Source: Aggregatibacter kilianii (GTDB lineage Bacteria; Pseudomonadota; Gammaproteobacteria; Enterobacterales; Pasteurellaceae). Taken from it: DNA of 64,000 bases. The stretch spans positions 862,501-926,500 of the forward strand of contig NZ_NRCN01000001.1 in NCBI RefSeq assembly GCF_003130255.1. The letters run 5' to 3'. The notes under the pieces were generated by a model. The model did not search any database, had not been told where the DNA came from, and worked only from the letters and a program-made list of their open reading frames with translations. A program made the translations under genes and the position numbers. How positions within the stretch are numbered: position 1 is the first letter of the stretch; the number at the start of each line of letters is the position of its first letter. Shown one piece after another: positions 53,039 through 64,000 of the stretch.

Positions 53039-54328
53039 TTACAACATAAACAAGGCAAGAAATAAGAGAGCGAAAATCATACCCGGTGCGGTGCGTTTAA
53101 CAATTTCTACCGGACTGACCATTGTCAAACCCGCACAGACAATAGCTACGCCGGCAATCGGAGAAGCTGTTCTGCCCAACGCACCGGCAATCGCGGCGCC
53201 CATGCCTAAATTCACTTGGGTATAACCGAGTTCTGCCGCATGCGGAGTCACTGCCGTATTAAAGGCTATTGCCGCCGCATCGCCCGAACCGGTAATAACC
53301 CCCATTAAGAACGGACCGATAGTGGCTCCCCAGCGTACATATTCATTAGAATGTTTAAGAAATTCAATGGCGGAATTGACTGCTCCCGTGGCATTTAAAC
53401 CCGCCACAAAAACACTGGCGGCAATAATAATACCGAGCACATTGGCATACGAATTTCCCATTCCATTAAAAAACTCTTCCGTGATTTTCACGGGAGAGAC
53501 TCTGGTGACAATAATGCTGTAAATTGCACCAATTAACATAGCTTGGGGAACACCCATTTTTGTCCATTCCAAGCCTGCCGTTTTTTGCAAAGATGTGCCT
53601 CCGATAATCAAGATAATCAGCGGAATTAACGGCGCTAATGCATACAATACATTTACATTCGTTTTTCCCTCAGCCGTACTTTGTTCGGCTAAATAAGCTT
53701 GTCGATGTTCTTCCCCATAATCTTTCAGAAAAAGCGCCAACAACGTCAAAATAACAACACCGATTGAGGCGGCGGTCATGGTGTAAGGCGCATGCATAAA
53801 GTTAATTTCGGTCACGGTTAAACCGGACATTTCACTGATCATCGCAGGATGGGATGAACCCGGGCTCATTAAGGAACCGAAAGTACCGGCTAAAATTGCT
53901 GCCCCCGCCATTGCCGGACGAACACCCGCACCGCGTAAAACAGGTATTAATGTTGCGCCCACGGCAGCGGCACAACCGGCCGCCGAAGGAATGGCAATAT
54001 TAATAAAAAAAGTCAAAATGGTAGCGATAGGGATGAGCAGAAATTTTAAGCCACTCATAGGCTTGGTCAGTAAGTGAACTAAATGAGAATCGCATTTGGT
54101 GAATTTCATCACGTAGGCAAACCCCATACTGGAACAGATTGCCATAATCAAACCACCTGTAGTCATACTTTTAGCAAATGCATCCAATGCCCCCATTGGA
54201 TTTAACGTCAGTATTGCCATCAGCAACCCCATCCCAATCAGCACGGTTCGGGTTTCATATTTTTTAATTAATAGATAAATTGTTGCTACCAACCCCACAA
54301 TGGCAACAAGGTATTTCAGATCTTCCAT
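53039..54328 (-). CDS. DcuC-family anaerobic C4-dicarboxylate-type carrier
   Basis: A 429-residue inner-membrane protein with about 12 hydrophobic segments. It has the DcuC-family blocks GGLIMAICSSMGFAYVMKFT, INIAIPSAAGCAAAVGATLIPVL, GTFGSLMSPGSSHPAMISEM and GVITGSGDAAAIAFN. DcuC carries succinate and other C4-dicarboxylates. Being upstream of an AbgA-like hydrolase on the same strand, it may instead import that enzyme's substrate or export its acidic product. Confidence 0.85.
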   Translation of the reverse strand: MEDLKYLVAIVGLVATIYLLIKKYETRTVLIGMGLLMAILTLNPMGALDAFAKSMTTGGLIMAICSSMGFAYVMKFTKCDSHLVHLLTKPMSGLKFLLIPIATILTFFINIAIPSAAGCAAAVGATLIPVLRGAGVRPAMAGAAILAGTFGSLMSPGSSHPAMISEMSGLTVTEINFMHAPYTMTAASIGVVILTLLALFLKDYGEEHRQAYLAEQSTAEGKTNVNVLYALAPLIPLIILIIGGTSLQKTAGLEWTKMGVPQAMLIGAIYSIIVTRVSPVKITEEFFNGMGNSYANVLGIIIAASVFVAGLNATGAVNSAIEFLKHSNEYVRWGATIGPFLMGVITGSGDAAAIAFNTAVTPHAAELGYTQVNLGMGAAIAGALGRTASPIAGVAIVCAGLTMVSPVEIVKRTAPGMIFALLFLALFML

Positions 54329-54713
54329 AGTAACTCCTCTATTTTTTTACTTGATTCAACTAACAACTCGCGATGAAGAATGTTTGGAAAAATAAAAAGT
54401 CAGGCAACATCATATCTGCTTTTTATCGGCTAAAATGACTACACTGTTTAGAAAGTATACGGGTAACTATTTAAAAGTAAAAGGTAATAAGACCTCTTAT
54501 CGAATCTTTAAGCGGCACGGCAAGTTTTAGTTAAGTATAAAAAGTGCGGTCACAAAATCTGAAGGATTTTGAAAGTCTGCTTTGCCAACAGCGCCGAAGA
54601 CGCCAATAAATCCAATGAATTTTTAACATTCCCATTATTTACCCAAATTCCCCAAGAAAGCTTGCGCTTTTTTTGCTATGCTAGGTCTTATTTTTAACTT
54701 ACCCGAGCCGACC
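54329..54713. other. Intergenic region upstream of ubiE
   Basis: A 385-base gap between divergent genes. It contains a USS near 54541. About 60 bases after that (54565-54625) read like a degenerate small repeat (TCTGCTTTGCCAACAGCGCC, similar to the TTGGCTTTGCCAACG of the yibQ insert). No gene is evident. Confidence 0.45.
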
Positions 54714-55532
54714 ATGACCGAACACATCTCCGATTCACAACCTTCAGAAAAACACGCTGAAAATCAACCGCACTTTAACCCAGCCGATCAGCAGGAAACG
54801 ACCCACTTCGGGTTCAAAACCGTGGCGAAAGAAGACAAGCAAAAACTGGTGGCGAATGTGTTTCATTCGGTGGCCGGCAAATACGATTTAATGAATGACT
54901 TGCTTTCTTTCGGCATTCATCGCCTGTGGAAACGCTTTACTATTGATTGTAGCGGTGTGCGCAAAGGACAAAAAGTGTTGGATTTGGCAGGTGGTACAGG
55001 GGATTTTACGGCGAAATTTTCCCGTTTAGTGGGCCCAAGCGGTGAAGTGGTGTTGGCAGACATTAACGACTCCATGTTGCAGGTAGGGCGTGAGAAATTG
55101 CGCAATCTCGGTGTGGTAGGCAATGTGAATTATGTGCAAGCCAATGCGGAAGCTCTGCCGTTTCCCGACAATACTTTCGATTGTGTCATTATCAGCTTTG
55201 GCTTACGCAACGTGACGGATAAAGACAAAGCCCTGCGCTCCATGTATCGCGTGTTAAAACCGGGCGGTCGCTTGTTAGTTTTGGAATTTTCCAAGCCGAT
55301 TTTAGACCCGCTCAGCAAAGCCTACAATTTTTACTCTTTCAATATTCTGCCGAAAATCGGCGAAATGGTAGTGAATGACGGCGAAAGTTATCGCTATTTG
55401 GCGGAATCTATTCGTATGCATCCCGCACAAGAACCGCTAAAAGAGATGATGCTTCAAGCAGGTTTTGAGGAAGTCAGCTATTACAACCTCACCGCCGGCA
55501 TTGTGGCGTTACATCGCGGTTATAAATTCTAA
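54714..55532 (+). CDS. ubiE: Ubiquinone/menaquinone C-methyltransferase
   Basis: S-adenosylmethionine-dependent C-methyltransferase of ubiquinone and menaquinone synthesis. Motif I is [56 protein letters not shown] and the C-terminal [13 protein letters not shown] match E. coli UbiE closely. The family start region is [11 protein letters not shown]. Here about 29 extra residues precede it, partly encoded by a USS (NQPHFNPAD). I take MTEHISDS (54714) as start; 54678 is less likely. It leads ubiE-ubiJ-ubiB. Confidence 0.94.
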   Translation: MTEHISDSQPSEKHAENQPHFNPADQQETTHFGFKTVAKEDKQKLVANVFHSVAGKYDLMNDLLSFGIHRLWKRFTIDCSGVRKGQKVLDLAGGTGDFTAKFSRLVGPSGEVVLADINDSMLQVGREKLRNLGVVGNVNYVQANAEALPFPDNTFDCVIISFGLRNVTDKDKALRSMYRVLKPGGRLLVLEFSKPILDPLSKAYNFYSFNILPKIGEMVVNDGESYRYLAESIRMHPAQEPLKEMMLQAGFEEVSYYNLTAGIVALHRGYKF

Positions 55533-55541
55533 GGAAAAGCT

Positions 55542-56183
55542 ATGAATTTAGACATTGCGGGACTAAAACAACAATGGATGTTGCCCCAATTACTCAATAG
55601 CGGTTTGGAGTCGGTGTTAAATTATCTCATCGGTCGAACCGCCTATTGTGCACCATATTTACGTAAACTGTCAGGTAAAAGTTTACAAGTTAACGTAAAA
55701 AACATGGATATCACGCTGTTCTTTCTATTTTCTGAAAGCCGCGTCGATATATTACAGCAATACGAAGCCACGCCAGATTGCGCCGTTACCGTCAGTTTGA
55801 AGTTGTTATTTACGCCATTAAAAAAATCGCAAATCAGCCAATGGATTAATGATAAATCTATTGTTTTGGAAGGCGATTTGCAGGTATTGCAGGATTTTGC
55901 CGCGTTGGTGGAATTTTTGGAAAAAGATCCTGCCGAACTGTTATCTCCTTATGTGGGCGACATTGCGGCGCAAAGTGCGGTCAATTTTTTACGCAAAATT
56001 ACCGCTATCGGTCGGCAGAAATTGAGCCAAAGCCAACGCTATTGGGGCGAACGCCTAACAGAAGAATGGCAGCTGATTTCTCCCGCCTTAGCCCTTGCGG
56101 ACTTTGCCGATGAAGTAAAAACGTTGGAAAAACAGACCGCACTTTTAGAACAAAAAATAAATCAATTAACGGAATCCAAATGA
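55542..56183 (+). CDS. ubiJ: Ubiquinone biosynthesis accessory factor UbiJ (SCP2 domain)
   Basis: A 213-residue lipid-binding accessory protein of the cytoplasmic Ubi complex. An N-terminal SCP2-like domain ([37 protein letters not shown]) is followed by a C-terminal coiled coil ([18 protein letters not shown]). The position between ubiE and ubiB is the classical one. It overlaps ubiB by four bases (ATGA). Confidence 0.92.
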   Translation: MNLDIAGLKQQWMLPQLLNSGLESVLNYLIGRTAYCAPYLRKLSGKSLQVNVKNMDITLFFLFSESRVDILQQYEATPDCAVTVSLKLLFTPLKKSQISQWINDKSIVLEGDLQVLQDFAALVEFLEKDPAELLSPYVGDIAAQSAVNFLRKITAIGRQKLSQSQRYWGERLTEEWQLISPALALADFADEVKTLEKQTALLEQKINQLTESK

Positions 56184-57817
56184 ATTTGGCAAATCTGAAA
56201 CGATTGTACAAAATTATTCATACCTTTCTCGTCTATGGTCTTGACGAGGTGTTGCCACATAATGGTTACACCCGCCCGTTGCGCTGTTGGCGTAAAACGC
56301 TATTTTGGCTACGCAATCAACACAAGGGGCTTGCCTTTGGTGTACGTTTGCGTTTGGCTCTGCAGGAACTTGGGCCTGTGTGGATTAAGCTGGGGCAAAT
56401 GCTCTCCACCCGACGGGATTTGTTCCCGCCGGAAATCGCAGATGAACTGGCATTATTGCAAGATCAGGTAGATCCCTTTGATGGCAAACTGGCACGCGCC
56501 GAAATTGAATGGGCGTTAGGCGGTCAATTAGAAACTTGGTTTGATGACTTTGACGAGAACGCCCTGGCATCCGCCTCTATTGCCCAAGTACACACGGCAA
56601 AATTCAATGCTTCACAGCCGTTGGCGGGGCAAGAAGTGGTGTTGAAGGTCATTCGCCCGAATATTCAACAGGTGATTGATGCGGATTTGGCGCTGATGTA
56701 TCGCCTTGCCGGTTGGATTCCCCGTTTATCGGCGGAAGGCCACCGCCTGCGCCCGGTGGAAGTGGTGCGTGAATACGAAAAAACCTTACGGGACGAACTG
56801 GATTTGCGTCGTGAAATGGCTAACGCTATACAGTTACGCGCCAATTTTGAAAACAGCCCGATGTTATACGTTCCGCAAATGTATTCGGATTTTTGCCATA
56901 AAAATGTCATTGTGATGGAGCGCATTTACGGCATTCCGGTATCCGATGTTGCCACCTTAGAACAAAACGGCACGAATATGAAATTGTTGGCGGAGCGTGG
57001 CGTGCAGGTGTTTTTCACACAGGTGTTTCGTGACAGTTTTTTCCATGCCGACATGCATCCCGGCAATATTTTTGTCAATCCGCAACACCCTGAGGATCCG
57101 CAATACATCGGCATCGACTGCGGCATTGTGGGACGTATGAACGATCACGATAAACGCTATTTGGCGGAAAGTTTCGTGGCGTTTTTTAACCGCGATTATC
57201 GCCGCGTGGCGCAAATGCACGTGGAATCCGGTTGGACGCCCGCTGACACCAATATTGACGAATTTGAACAGGCATTCCGCGAAGTATGCGAACCGATTTT
57301 CGCCAAACCCCTGTCGGAAATTTCTTTCGGTCATGTGTTGTTAAATCTCTTTAATGTGGCACGCGAATTTAATATGCAGGTGCAGCCACAATTAGTGTTG
57401 TTGCAAAAAACGCTGCTCTACATTGAAGGGCTGGGGCGCCAACTTTATCCGCAGCTCGATTTATGGGACACCGCGAAGCCATTTTTACAAAATTGGTTGG
57501 ATGAACAAATGGGTGTGAAAGCCGTATTGAAAACCGTCAAACAAAAACTGCCTTACTGGCGTGAGCATTTTGCCGAATTACCGGAAAATGTTATGGATGC
57601 GTTGCAACAACAACGGGTTATTGCACATCAGCTGATTGAATTAAATCGTAAAATACAGAAAAAACAACATACCGTAAGCAAATACTACGCTCTGTTGATC
57701 GGCACATTGGTTTTCATTTCCACCCTGTTGCAATTTCAGCAATTGCCGGGGTGGTTAAGTGCGGTGTTTTTTACGCTCAGTTTTATCATTTGGTTGTTGG
57801 GCCTATTGGTGCGTTAA
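56180..57817 (+). CDS. ubiB: Ubiquinone biosynthesis protein kinase-like ATPase UbiB
   Basis: Membrane-anchored atypical kinase/ATPase of the ABC1/ADCK family required for ubiquinone synthesis. The signature KxGQ motif is [16 protein letters not shown]. The kinase-like core contains [11 protein letters not shown] (Ala-rich P-loop), [20 protein letters not shown] and IGIDCGIVG. Two C-terminal hydrophobic helices anchor it ([35 protein letters not shown]). Full length at 545 residues. Confidence 0.95.
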   Translation: MNLANLKRLYKIIHTFLVYGLDEVLPHNGYTRPLRCWRKTLFWLRNQHKGLAFGVRLRLALQELGPVWIKLGQMLSTRRDLFPPEIADELALLQDQVDPFDGKLARAEIEWALGGQLETWFDDFDENALASASIAQVHTAKFNASQPLAGQEVVLKVIRPNIQQVIDADLALMYRLAGWIPRLSAEGHRLRPVEVVREYEKTLRDELDLRREMANAIQLRANFENSPMLYVPQMYSDFCHKNVIVMERIYGIPVSDVATLEQNGTNMKLLAERGVQVFFTQVFRDSFFHADMHPGNIFVNPQHPEDPQYIGIDCGIVGRMNDHDKRYLAESFVAFFNRDYRRVAQMHVESGWTPADTNIDEFEQAFREVCEPIFAKPLSEISFGHVLLNLFNVAREFNMQVQPQLVLLQKTLLYIEGLGRQLYPQLDLWDTAKPFLQNWLDEQMGVKAVLKTVKQKLPYWREHFAELPENVMDALQQQRVIAHQLIELNRKIQKKQHTVSKYYALLIGTLVFISTLLQFQQLPGWLSAVFFTLSFIIWLLGLLVR

Positions 57818-57962
57818 CGCGTGTCACCACGGGCTTCTACACAATACGAACTAAATCAATAAATCCAAAAATAATCAGGCTTAGCTATTGTTCAACGAGG
57901 GCAAAACGGGTATAGTCAGACACGTTTTTAACTTACAAATTTCATCTATTAACGAGGTTTTT

Positions 57963-58193
57963 ATGGGCGGTATTAGCATTTGGCAATTAGCGATTTTAGT
58001 CTTAATCATTGTATTGCTATTCGGTACGAAAAAATTACGTACTTTAGGCACAGATTTAGGCGAATCGGTAAAAGGCTTCAAAAAAGCAATGAACGAAGAA
58101 AATAAAGCGGAAGATGCGGGTTTTAATCAAGTAGAACAAAAACAAAACGCGCAGCCGGAACAACAAAAAAACAAAGACAAAGAACAGGCTTAA
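57963..58193 (+). CDS. tatA: Sec-independent protein translocase protein TatA
   Basis: Pore-forming subunit of the twin-arginine translocase. One N-terminal membrane helix ([21 protein letters not shown]) with the FG-TKKL hinge is followed by an amphipathic helix ([15 protein letters not shown]) and a charged tail rich in Glu, Gln and Lys. I start at 57963 ([10 protein letters not shown]), after ACGAGGTTTTT; the frame to 57888 is spurious. The product has 76 residues. tatB follows after three bases. Confidence 0.94.
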   Translation: MGGISIWQLAILVLIIVLLFGTKKLRTLGTDLGESVKGFKKAMNEENKAEDAGFNQVEQKQNAQPEQQKNKDKEQA

Positions 58194-58196
58194 TTC

Positions 58197-58850
58197 GTGT
58201 TTGATATTGGTTTTTCCGAAATTCTATTAGTTTGCATTGTGGGCTTAGTGGTACTAGGCCCACAACGTTTACCGGTGGCAATTCGCAGCGTAATGTCTTG
58301 GGTGCGTACCATTCGTGGTTTGGCTGCGAATGTACAAAACGAGTTGAAACAAGAATTAAAATTGCAGGAATTACAAGAAAGCATTAAAAAAGCGGAAAGT
58401 TTAAATCTCAAAGCCCTATCGCCGGAATTAGGCAAAACGGTTGAAGAGTTGAAAGCTTCTGCCGATAAATTACGTGCTGATCTAGAACAAAAGGCAAGCG
58501 ACAGCAACACCACCTTGCAAGATCAAATCAAGAAAATGAAAAGTGCGGTGGAAAATCCGGATGAAAACAACGACATCCATCCCGGCTCAAATGACCACAA
58601 CCCGATGGCCAACTACGACATTCTCGATGTCGAAGATTTTTCCGAGCAAAACACGGAAGCTCTGGCTGTCGCAGAAATGTCGCGTAATTCAACCGCACTT
58701 TCCCCGGCAGAACAAGCGGAGCAAGAAGAAATCGAGCTGGATGAAAAACTGGCTTATTACATCAATCAATACGATCCGGATAATCCTTTGCCGGCCAATT
58801 CAGAAGATGCCCATTCGGAGAAAACCGAACAATCCTCAAATAAAAGCTAG
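58197..58850 (+). CDS. tatB: Sec-independent protein translocase protein TatB
   Basis: Substrate-receptor subunit of the Tat system together with TatC. The N-terminal helix has [25 protein letters not shown], with the conserved GP-RLP hinge; a long amphipathic helix and an acidic, low-complexity tail follow. The start is GTG at 58197, three bases after the tatA stop. At 217 residues it is somewhat long because of the acidic tail, which also includes USS-encoded residues (near 58540 and 58690). Confidence 0.93.
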   Translation: MFDIGFSEILLVCIVGLVVLGPQRLPVAIRSVMSWVRTIRGLAANVQNELKQELKLQELQESIKKAESLNLKALSPELGKTVEELKASADKLRADLEQKASDSNTTLQDQIKKMKSAVENPDENNDIHPGSNDHNPMANYDILDVEDFSEQNTEALAVAEMSRNSTALSPAEQAEQEEIELDEKLAYYINQYDPDNPLPANSEDAHSEKTEQSSNKS

Positions 58851-58876
58851 GGCGTAACCCTCAATTAGGACAATTT

Positions 58877-59644
58877 ATGACCAGCGTTGACGACACTCAA
58901 CCCCTCATCACTCATCTGGTAGAACTGCGCAACCGTTTATTACGCAGCATTATTTTCGTTGCCGTGATATTTGTGGCACTCGTTTACTTTTCCAATGAAA
59001 TTTATAACTTTGTGGCAGCACCTTTAACGGCTAACCTACCGAACGGTTCGAGCATGATTGCCACTAACATCGCCACGCCGTTTTTCACCCCAATCAAACT
59101 GACCGGCGTTGTCGCGATTTTTATTTCCGTACCTTATTTGCTCTACCAAATCTGGGCATTTGTAGCACCTGCGTTATATCAGCATGAAAAACGCCTGATT
59201 TATCCGTTGTTATTTTCCAGCACGTTGTTGTTTTATTTAGGCGTGGCCTTTGCTTACTATGTGGTATTCCCGCTAGTGTTTGGCTTTTTAACCAAAACTG
59301 CACCGGAAGGCGTGGCTATCGCCACCGACATCAGTAGCTACTTAGATTTTGTTCTCACCCTTTTCTTGGCTTTTGGTATCTGCTTTGAAGTGCCTGTCGC
59401 CATCATTCTGCTGTGCTGGACAGGTGTCACCACGCCGGAGGATTTAAGAGCTAAGCGTCCTTATATTATTGTCGGTGCATTCTTTATCGGCATGCTTTTA
59501 ACCCCGCCGGATGTATTCTCACAAACCTTGCTCGCCATTCCGATGTGTTTGTTGTTTGAAGTGGGTGTATTCTGCGCACGCTTTTACCGCCCGCGTGAGG
59601 AAGACGAGAGCACTCAAGAAGAAAAAAACACATCTAATCACTAA
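58877..59644 (+). CDS. tatC: Sec-independent protein translocase protein TatC
   Basis: Core membrane receptor of the Tat pathway that recognises the twin-arginine signal. It has six hydrophobic helices, N-terminal [17 protein letters not shown] with the key HLxELRxRL motif, and the conserved periplasmic [38 protein letters not shown] block. 255 residues is typical. AGGACAATTT precedes the start. It ends the tatABC operon; hemB follows after 18 bases. Confidence 0.96.
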   Translation: MTSVDDTQPLITHLVELRNRLLRSIIFVAVIFVALVYFSNEIYNFVAAPLTANLPNGSSMIATNIATPFFTPIKLTGVVAIFISVPYLLYQIWAFVAPALYQHEKRLIYPLLFSSTLLFYLGVAFAYYVVFPLVFGFLTKTAPEGVAIATDISSYLDFVLTLFLAFGICFEVPVAIILLCWTGVTTPEDLRAKRPYIIVGAFFIGMLLTPPDVFSQTLLAIPMCLLFEVGVFCARFYRPREEDESTQEEKNTSNH

Positions 59645-60685
<1,041 letters not shown>

Positions 60686-60706
60686 TTTCTTGATAGAAGA
60701 TCTAAA

Positions 60707-60739
60707 GAAAAAGCCGAATAATCCTATTCGACTTTTTTT
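60707..60739. terminator. Terminator after hemB
   Basis: AAAAAGCCGAATA pairs with TATTCGACTTTTT (one mismatch) around ATCC and is followed by T residues. It could also serve the converging glyS from the other side. Confidence 0.8.
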
Positions 60740-60793
60740 ATACGGAAATTGCGGTGGAAAAAACACATGATTTTGTGACCGCACTTTTATCTT

Positions 60794-62860
60794 TTATTGC
60801 AACAACGAAATATCCGCCACCTGTAAGAATAACCCTTGCAACGTGTTCAAAATGGCTAGGCGGTTTTGACGCAATTTTGCATCCTCCGCATTCACCATCA
60901 CATTGTCAAAGAAGTTATCCACCGGTTGACGCAAGCCGGCGAGTTTATCCAACACTGCCGTGTATTCGCCTTGTGCGATTAACGGCTGAACCTCTTTTGC
61001 CAAACTTAACACGCTTTGGGCAAGCACTTGTTCTGCCGGCTCAACGCATAACGCCACATCAATTGCGCCAATGTCGCCTTCCGCTTTCGCCAAAATATTC
61101 GCCACACGTTTATTGGCTGCCGCTAACGCTTCTGCTGAATCTAAAGTACGGAAGTGTGAAACCGCACGCACGCGCGCATCAAAATCAGCCGGGCGAGTTG
61201 GACGACGAGCCAATACCGATTGAATCACATCCACCGCAATGCCTTCATCTTGATACCATGCACGGAAACGACCAAGCATAAAGTCCACTACATCGGCAAC
61301 CACGTTTTGATTAGTGAGTTTATCACCGAAAAGTGCGGTGGATTTTTTCACTAAATCTTCTAAATCCAGTGGTAAGTTTTTCTCAACGATAATACGTAAC
61401 GCACCTAATGCCGCACGACGCAATGCAAATGGGTCTGCACTGCCTTTTGGTGCTTGTCCAATGCCGAAGATCCCCGTTAAGGTGTCAAATTTATCCGCTA
61501 ATGCGACCGCACTTGCAACCAATGATTTAGGTAATTCATCGCCGGCAAAGCGTGGCATATATTGTTCGTTTAACGCCACCGCCACTTCTTCGTCCTCACC
61601 GTCATGACGGGCATAGTGCATGCCCATTACACCTTGCGTATCGGTGAATTCAAATACCATGTTGGTCATCAAGTCACATTTTGACAGTAAACCTGCACGT
61701 TTTGCTTTTGCTTCGTCTGCGCCAATTTGTTTTGCAATTTCGCCTGCAAGTTGCTCAATGCGGTCAGTTTTATCTTTCAATGTACCAAGTTGTTGTTGGA
61801 ACAACACGGTTTCTAAGCGTGGTAAACGCTCAACCAGTTTTTGTTTTAAGTCGGTTTTGAAGAAGAATTCCGCATCGGTTAAACGTGGGCGAACCACTTT
61901 TTCGTTCCCTTCGATAATTGCCGTTGGATCTTCCGGGTTGATGTTCGATACAAAAATAAAGTGCGGTAATAATTTGCCGTCTTTGTCATAAATTGGGAAA
62001 TATTTTTGGTCGCCTTTCATGGTGTAAACCAAAGCTTCAGCAGGCACCGCTAAGAAGCGTTCTTCAAATTTTGCCGCTAAGACGTTTGGATATTCCACCA
62101 AGGAAGTGACTTCTTCAAGCAAGCTTTCTTCAATGTCCGCTACGCCGCCAAGTGCGGTCGCTTTTGCTTGAGATTTTGCAAGAATTTCTGCTTTACGCTC
62201 GTTGAAATCGGCTACTACAGAACCTTTTTCACGTAATAATTGTGGATATTGGTCTGCATGTTGAATTTCAAATTCTTTTTCACCTAAGAAACGGTGACCG
62301 CGAATAGTGCGCGCACTTGCCACACCTAAAATTTCGCCTTCAATTAACTCATCGCCCAATAACAAAGTTACCGTGTGAACCGGACGGATAAATTGCACGG
62401 TTTTGTCTGCCCAACGCATTGGTTTTGGAATTAGCAATTTCGCCAACGCATTTGCCACAATGCCGTTAAGCAAGTTTTTAGTCGGTTGACCTTCAATTTT
62501 CGCACGGTGAACGAGCCATTCGCCTTTATCGGTTGCAATGCGTTCTGCTTGCTCAACGGTAATACCACAACCACGCGCCCAGCCTTCAGCTGCTTTCGTC
62601 GGTTTTCCTTCAGCATCAAAGGCTGCAGACACTGCAGGCCCTCGTTTTTCGATTTCTTTACTCGGTTGTTGTGTCGCCAAGTTCAACACTTTCACCGCCA
62701 AACGACGCGGCGCCGCAAACCATTCGATTTTGTCGAAGGTTAAACCCGCTTGGTTTAATTCCGCTTCAACGTTATCCGCAAAAGAGGTTGCTAATGTTTT
62801 GAGAGCTTTTGGTGGCAGCTCTTCTGTGCCGATTTCTACTAGGAAGTTTTGAGTTGTCAT
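60794..62860 (-). CDS. glyS: Glycyl-tRNA synthetase beta subunit
   Basis: The 688-residue beta subunit of the alpha2beta2 glycyl-tRNA synthetase, contributing tRNA recognition. It starts [23 protein letters not shown] and contains WAGGCGI-like [31 protein letters not shown], an HD-like core ([29 protein letters not shown]), and a C-terminal anticodon-binding-like region ([23 protein letters not shown]). The alpha subunit glyQ should lie further right, outside the window, beyond the DUF559 and phosphatase genes. Confidence 0.96.
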   Translation of the reverse strand: MTTQNFLVEIGTEELPPKALKTLATSFADNVEAELNQAGLTFDKIEWFAAPRRLAVKVLNLATQQPSKEIEKRGPAVSAAFDAEGKPTKAAEGWARGCGITVEQAERIATDKGEWLVHRAKIEGQPTKNLLNGIVANALAKLLIPKPMRWADKTVQFIRPVHTVTLLLGDELIEGEILGVASARTIRGHRFLGEKEFEIQHADQYPQLLREKGSVVADFNERKAEILAKSQAKATALGGVADIEESLLEEVTSLVEYPNVLAAKFEERFLAVPAEALVYTMKGDQKYFPIYDKDGKLLPHFIFVSNINPEDPTAIIEGNEKVVRPRLTDAEFFFKTDLKQKLVERLPRLETVLFQQQLGTLKDKTDRIEQLAGEIAKQIGADEAKAKRAGLLSKCDLMTNMVFEFTDTQGVMGMHYARHDGEDEEVAVALNEQYMPRFAGDELPKSLVASAVALADKFDTLTGIFGIGQAPKGSADPFALRRAALGALRIIVEKNLPLDLEDLVKKSTALFGDKLTNQNVVADVVDFMLGRFRAWYQDEGIAVDVIQSVLARRPTRPADFDARVRAVSHFRTLDSAEALAAANKRVANILAKAEGDIGAIDVALCVEPAEQVLAQSVLSLAKEVQPLIAQGEYTAVLDKLAGLRQPVDNFFDNVMVNAEDAKLRQNRLAILNTLQGLFLQVADISLLQ

Positions 62861-63377
62861 TTTGTTTCTCTTATTTAAAAATTCTGTAGGTTTAAATCCT
62901 TATTTTCTTCGTTGTCACTTCTGCCAAATCTCCCCTCCCCCTCTTTGCTAAAGAGGGGATTGGATCTTTGCAGAGTTAAATATCTATGTTCTACTTTAAT
63001 GTTTTTTGAAAGCAGATAATTTAATCTATATTGAAATTAAAATATAAATAGCCAGTTAATATTAATTTACTCAAGAACTTCCCCCTCTTTAGCAAAGAGG
63101 GGGAGGGGAGATTTACTCGCTTCGCTCGCACTTCGTGCCGTTGCTAAAGCAACGTTCAAACGCAAGCGTTTGTGGCAGACGTTAATCCAACCTAATACTC
63201 AACAATCCCTCATATTCTAAAATATAAATAGCCCACTACTATCAATTTACTCAAGAAATCCCCCTCTTTAGCAAAGAGGGGTAGGGGAGATTTACTCGCT
63301 TCGCTCGTACTTCGTGCCATTGCTAAAGCAACGTTCAAACTCAAGCGTTTGTGGCAGAAGTTAATTCAACCTCACAC
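62861..63377. repeat. Intergenic repeat array upstream of glyS
   Basis: This 517-base region holds two direct copies of a unit of about 160 bases (about 63039-63198 and 63219-63379, offset 180). Each has AAAATATAAATAGCC, a CCCCCTCTTTAGCAAAGAGGG hairpin, TTTACTCGCTTCGCTCG, TGCTAAAGCAACGTTCAAAC and CAAGCGTTTGTGGCAGA. An inverted copy of the CTCTTT hairpin block lies at about 62927-62957. It contains no ORF of note; several stretches are self-complementary. Confidence 0.85.
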
Positions 63378-63743
63378 TCAATCCGCCCTTACATTCTCCA
63401 AAAACAAATAAATCTGCTCTACCACCGCTTCAACTTCACGCATTACTTCATCATTACTAAATCGCATCACCGTAAAACCAAGTGAATTTAATTCTGCATC
63501 TCGCAATGCGTCTTTTTCCTGATGATCGGGCTCATAGTGCTGACTACCGTCTAATTCGATAATCAGCTTTGCTTTCGCACAATAAAAATCAACGATATAA
63601 CTTAAAAGTGGCTTTTGTCGATTAAACCGAAAGCCTAATAACTGATCCCGATTAATCCGCTGCCAAAGTTTATTTTCTGCATCGGTTTGATTATTGCGAA
63701 GTTTTTGTGAATTTTCTTTTAAGTATTTTTCATAGGGTTGCAT
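63378..63743 (-). CDS. DUF559 domain-containing protein (Vsr-like endonuclease fold)
   Basis: A 121-residue protein of the DUF559 family, which shares the very-short-patch-repair/restriction endonuclease fold. Family blocks are LRNNQTDAENKLWQRINRDQLLGFRFNRQKPLLSYIVDFYCAKAKLIIELDGSQHY, containing the D...E-D catalytic pattern (VDFYC; LIIELDG), and LGFTVMRFSNDEV. It is probably a nuclease of unknown target. Its stop codon lies at the edge of the repeat array, and it follows the phosphatase gene by five bases. Confidence 0.87.
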   Translation of the reverse strand: MQPYEKYLKENSQKLRNNQTDAENKLWQRINRDQLLGFRFNRQKPLLSYIVDFYCAKAKLIIELDGSQHYEPDHQEKDALRDAELNSLGFTVMRFSNDEVMREVEAVVEQIYLFLENVRAD

Positions 63744-63748
63744 GAAAG

Positions 63749-64000
63749 CTACTTCTTTCCATTCTCAATCCCTTCACTCAACACCTTTTGAAACTGCTCA
63801 TAATCACAGAAACCACTTTCATCTTTTGTACAAGCATCGATCGTTAATGCCGTTTGTTTTGGTGGTGTAGCAAGGCTTAACGGCGTTAGTTTAACGAGTT
63901 GTTCAGTGCTTTGATACACATAATCTAACTTAAATTTCAATTTGCCACTTGGTTTGTGCTTCCACACTTCAAATAGCAACTTGCCGCCAATTGGGATATT
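63749..64000 (-). CDS. Histidine-type phosphatase, Agp (glucose-1-phosphatase)-like, C-terminus (partial)
   Basis: The C-terminal 83 residues, open to the right edge. IPIGGKLLFEVWKHKPSGKLKFKLDYVYQSTEQLVKL is collinear with the end of E. coli Agp (IGGKIVFQRW...IEYVYQSAEQLR). The CTKDESGFCDYEQF segment keeps the disulphide-forming pair and the DGFC pattern. Periplasmic histidine acid phosphatases of this type hydrolyse sugar phosphates or phytate. The catalytic RHGxRxP motif and signal peptide lie outside the window. Confidence 0.8.
   Translation of the reverse strand, partial: NIPIGGKLLFEVWKHKPSGKLKFKLDYVYQSTEQLVKLTPLSLATPPKQTALTIDACTKDESGFCDYEQFQKVLSEGIENGKK

Noticed and set aside
62927-63379. 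CRISPR-like repeat array near glyS
   Set aside because: Only two long direct units with diverged copies and no regular short repeats or spacers.

Overview
The window is chromosomal DNA of a member of the Pasteurellaceae. The 9-base core of the Haemophilus-type DNA uptake signal sequence (USS, AAGTGCGGT or its complement) recurs dozens of times, often as inverted pairs that act as terminators. Gene content (gmhB, metNIQ, engB-comM, hslVU, ubiEJB-tatABC-hemB, glyS) also fits this family. Aggregatibacter or a close Haemophilus relative is most likely, but the species cannot be fixed from the window.

Layout. 1-6.8 kb: the 5' end of a leftward 16S rRNA gene with its promoter, boxA and boxB, then gmhB, a MetJ-controlled metNIQ methionine importer, a PEBP-family protein, trmL, a VirK/YbjX protein and engB. 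6.8-19.3 kb: comM, encoding the helicase that promotes natural transformation, is split by a 10,971-bp Tn7-like transposon (7675-18645). It has a GCGGC target duplication and TGT...ACA ends. Removing the element and one duplication copy restores an uninterrupted 511-residue ComM. 19.4-37.3 kb: a mostly leftward housekeeping block with yibQ (signal region disrupted by a small structured repeat), envC, a phosphohexomutase, gpmA, yfbU, mlaA, an orphan nikA-like nickel-binding protein with a long untranslated leader, hslV-gdx-hslU, aphA, a hemoglobin-type TonB receptor, ubiA and gnd. 37.4-42.1 kb: a repeat-rich stretch with six palindromic intergenic elements, two gene fragments and several small genes. 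41-54 kb: pgl and zwf (with gnd, the oxidative pentose phosphate pathway), cysQ, an OPT transporter, an RclC/RclR-like pair, nudE, yrfG, hslR, hslO and an AbgA-like hydrolase beside a DcuC-type carrier. 54.7-64 kb: ubiE-ubiJ-ubiB, tatABC, hemB, glyS, a repeat array, a DUF559 protein and the end of an Agp-like phosphatase.

The transposon is the most unusual object. From its right end an overlapping leftward operon encodes TnsA, TnsB, TnsC, a TniQ/TnsD protein and a six-zinc-ribbon protein with a decayed tyrosine-recombinase fold. The last matches TnsF, the comM target selector known from Tn6022-like elements. At the left end, facing inward, is a TnsE-like protein, so one element appears to carry both a chromosomal and a mobile-plasmid target selector. 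A 71-bp inverted repeat, consisting of the end of tnsC and the start of tniQ, lies directly behind tnsE. It encloses tniQ, tnsF and all cargo, so the segment could invert. Cargo includes an AT-rich, tightly linked three-gene cassette (TIGR04255-family protein plus two unrecognised proteins) that is a candidate defence system, the stub of a phosphorylase-superfamily nucleosidase, and two small unknown genes. I found no USS core in the element.
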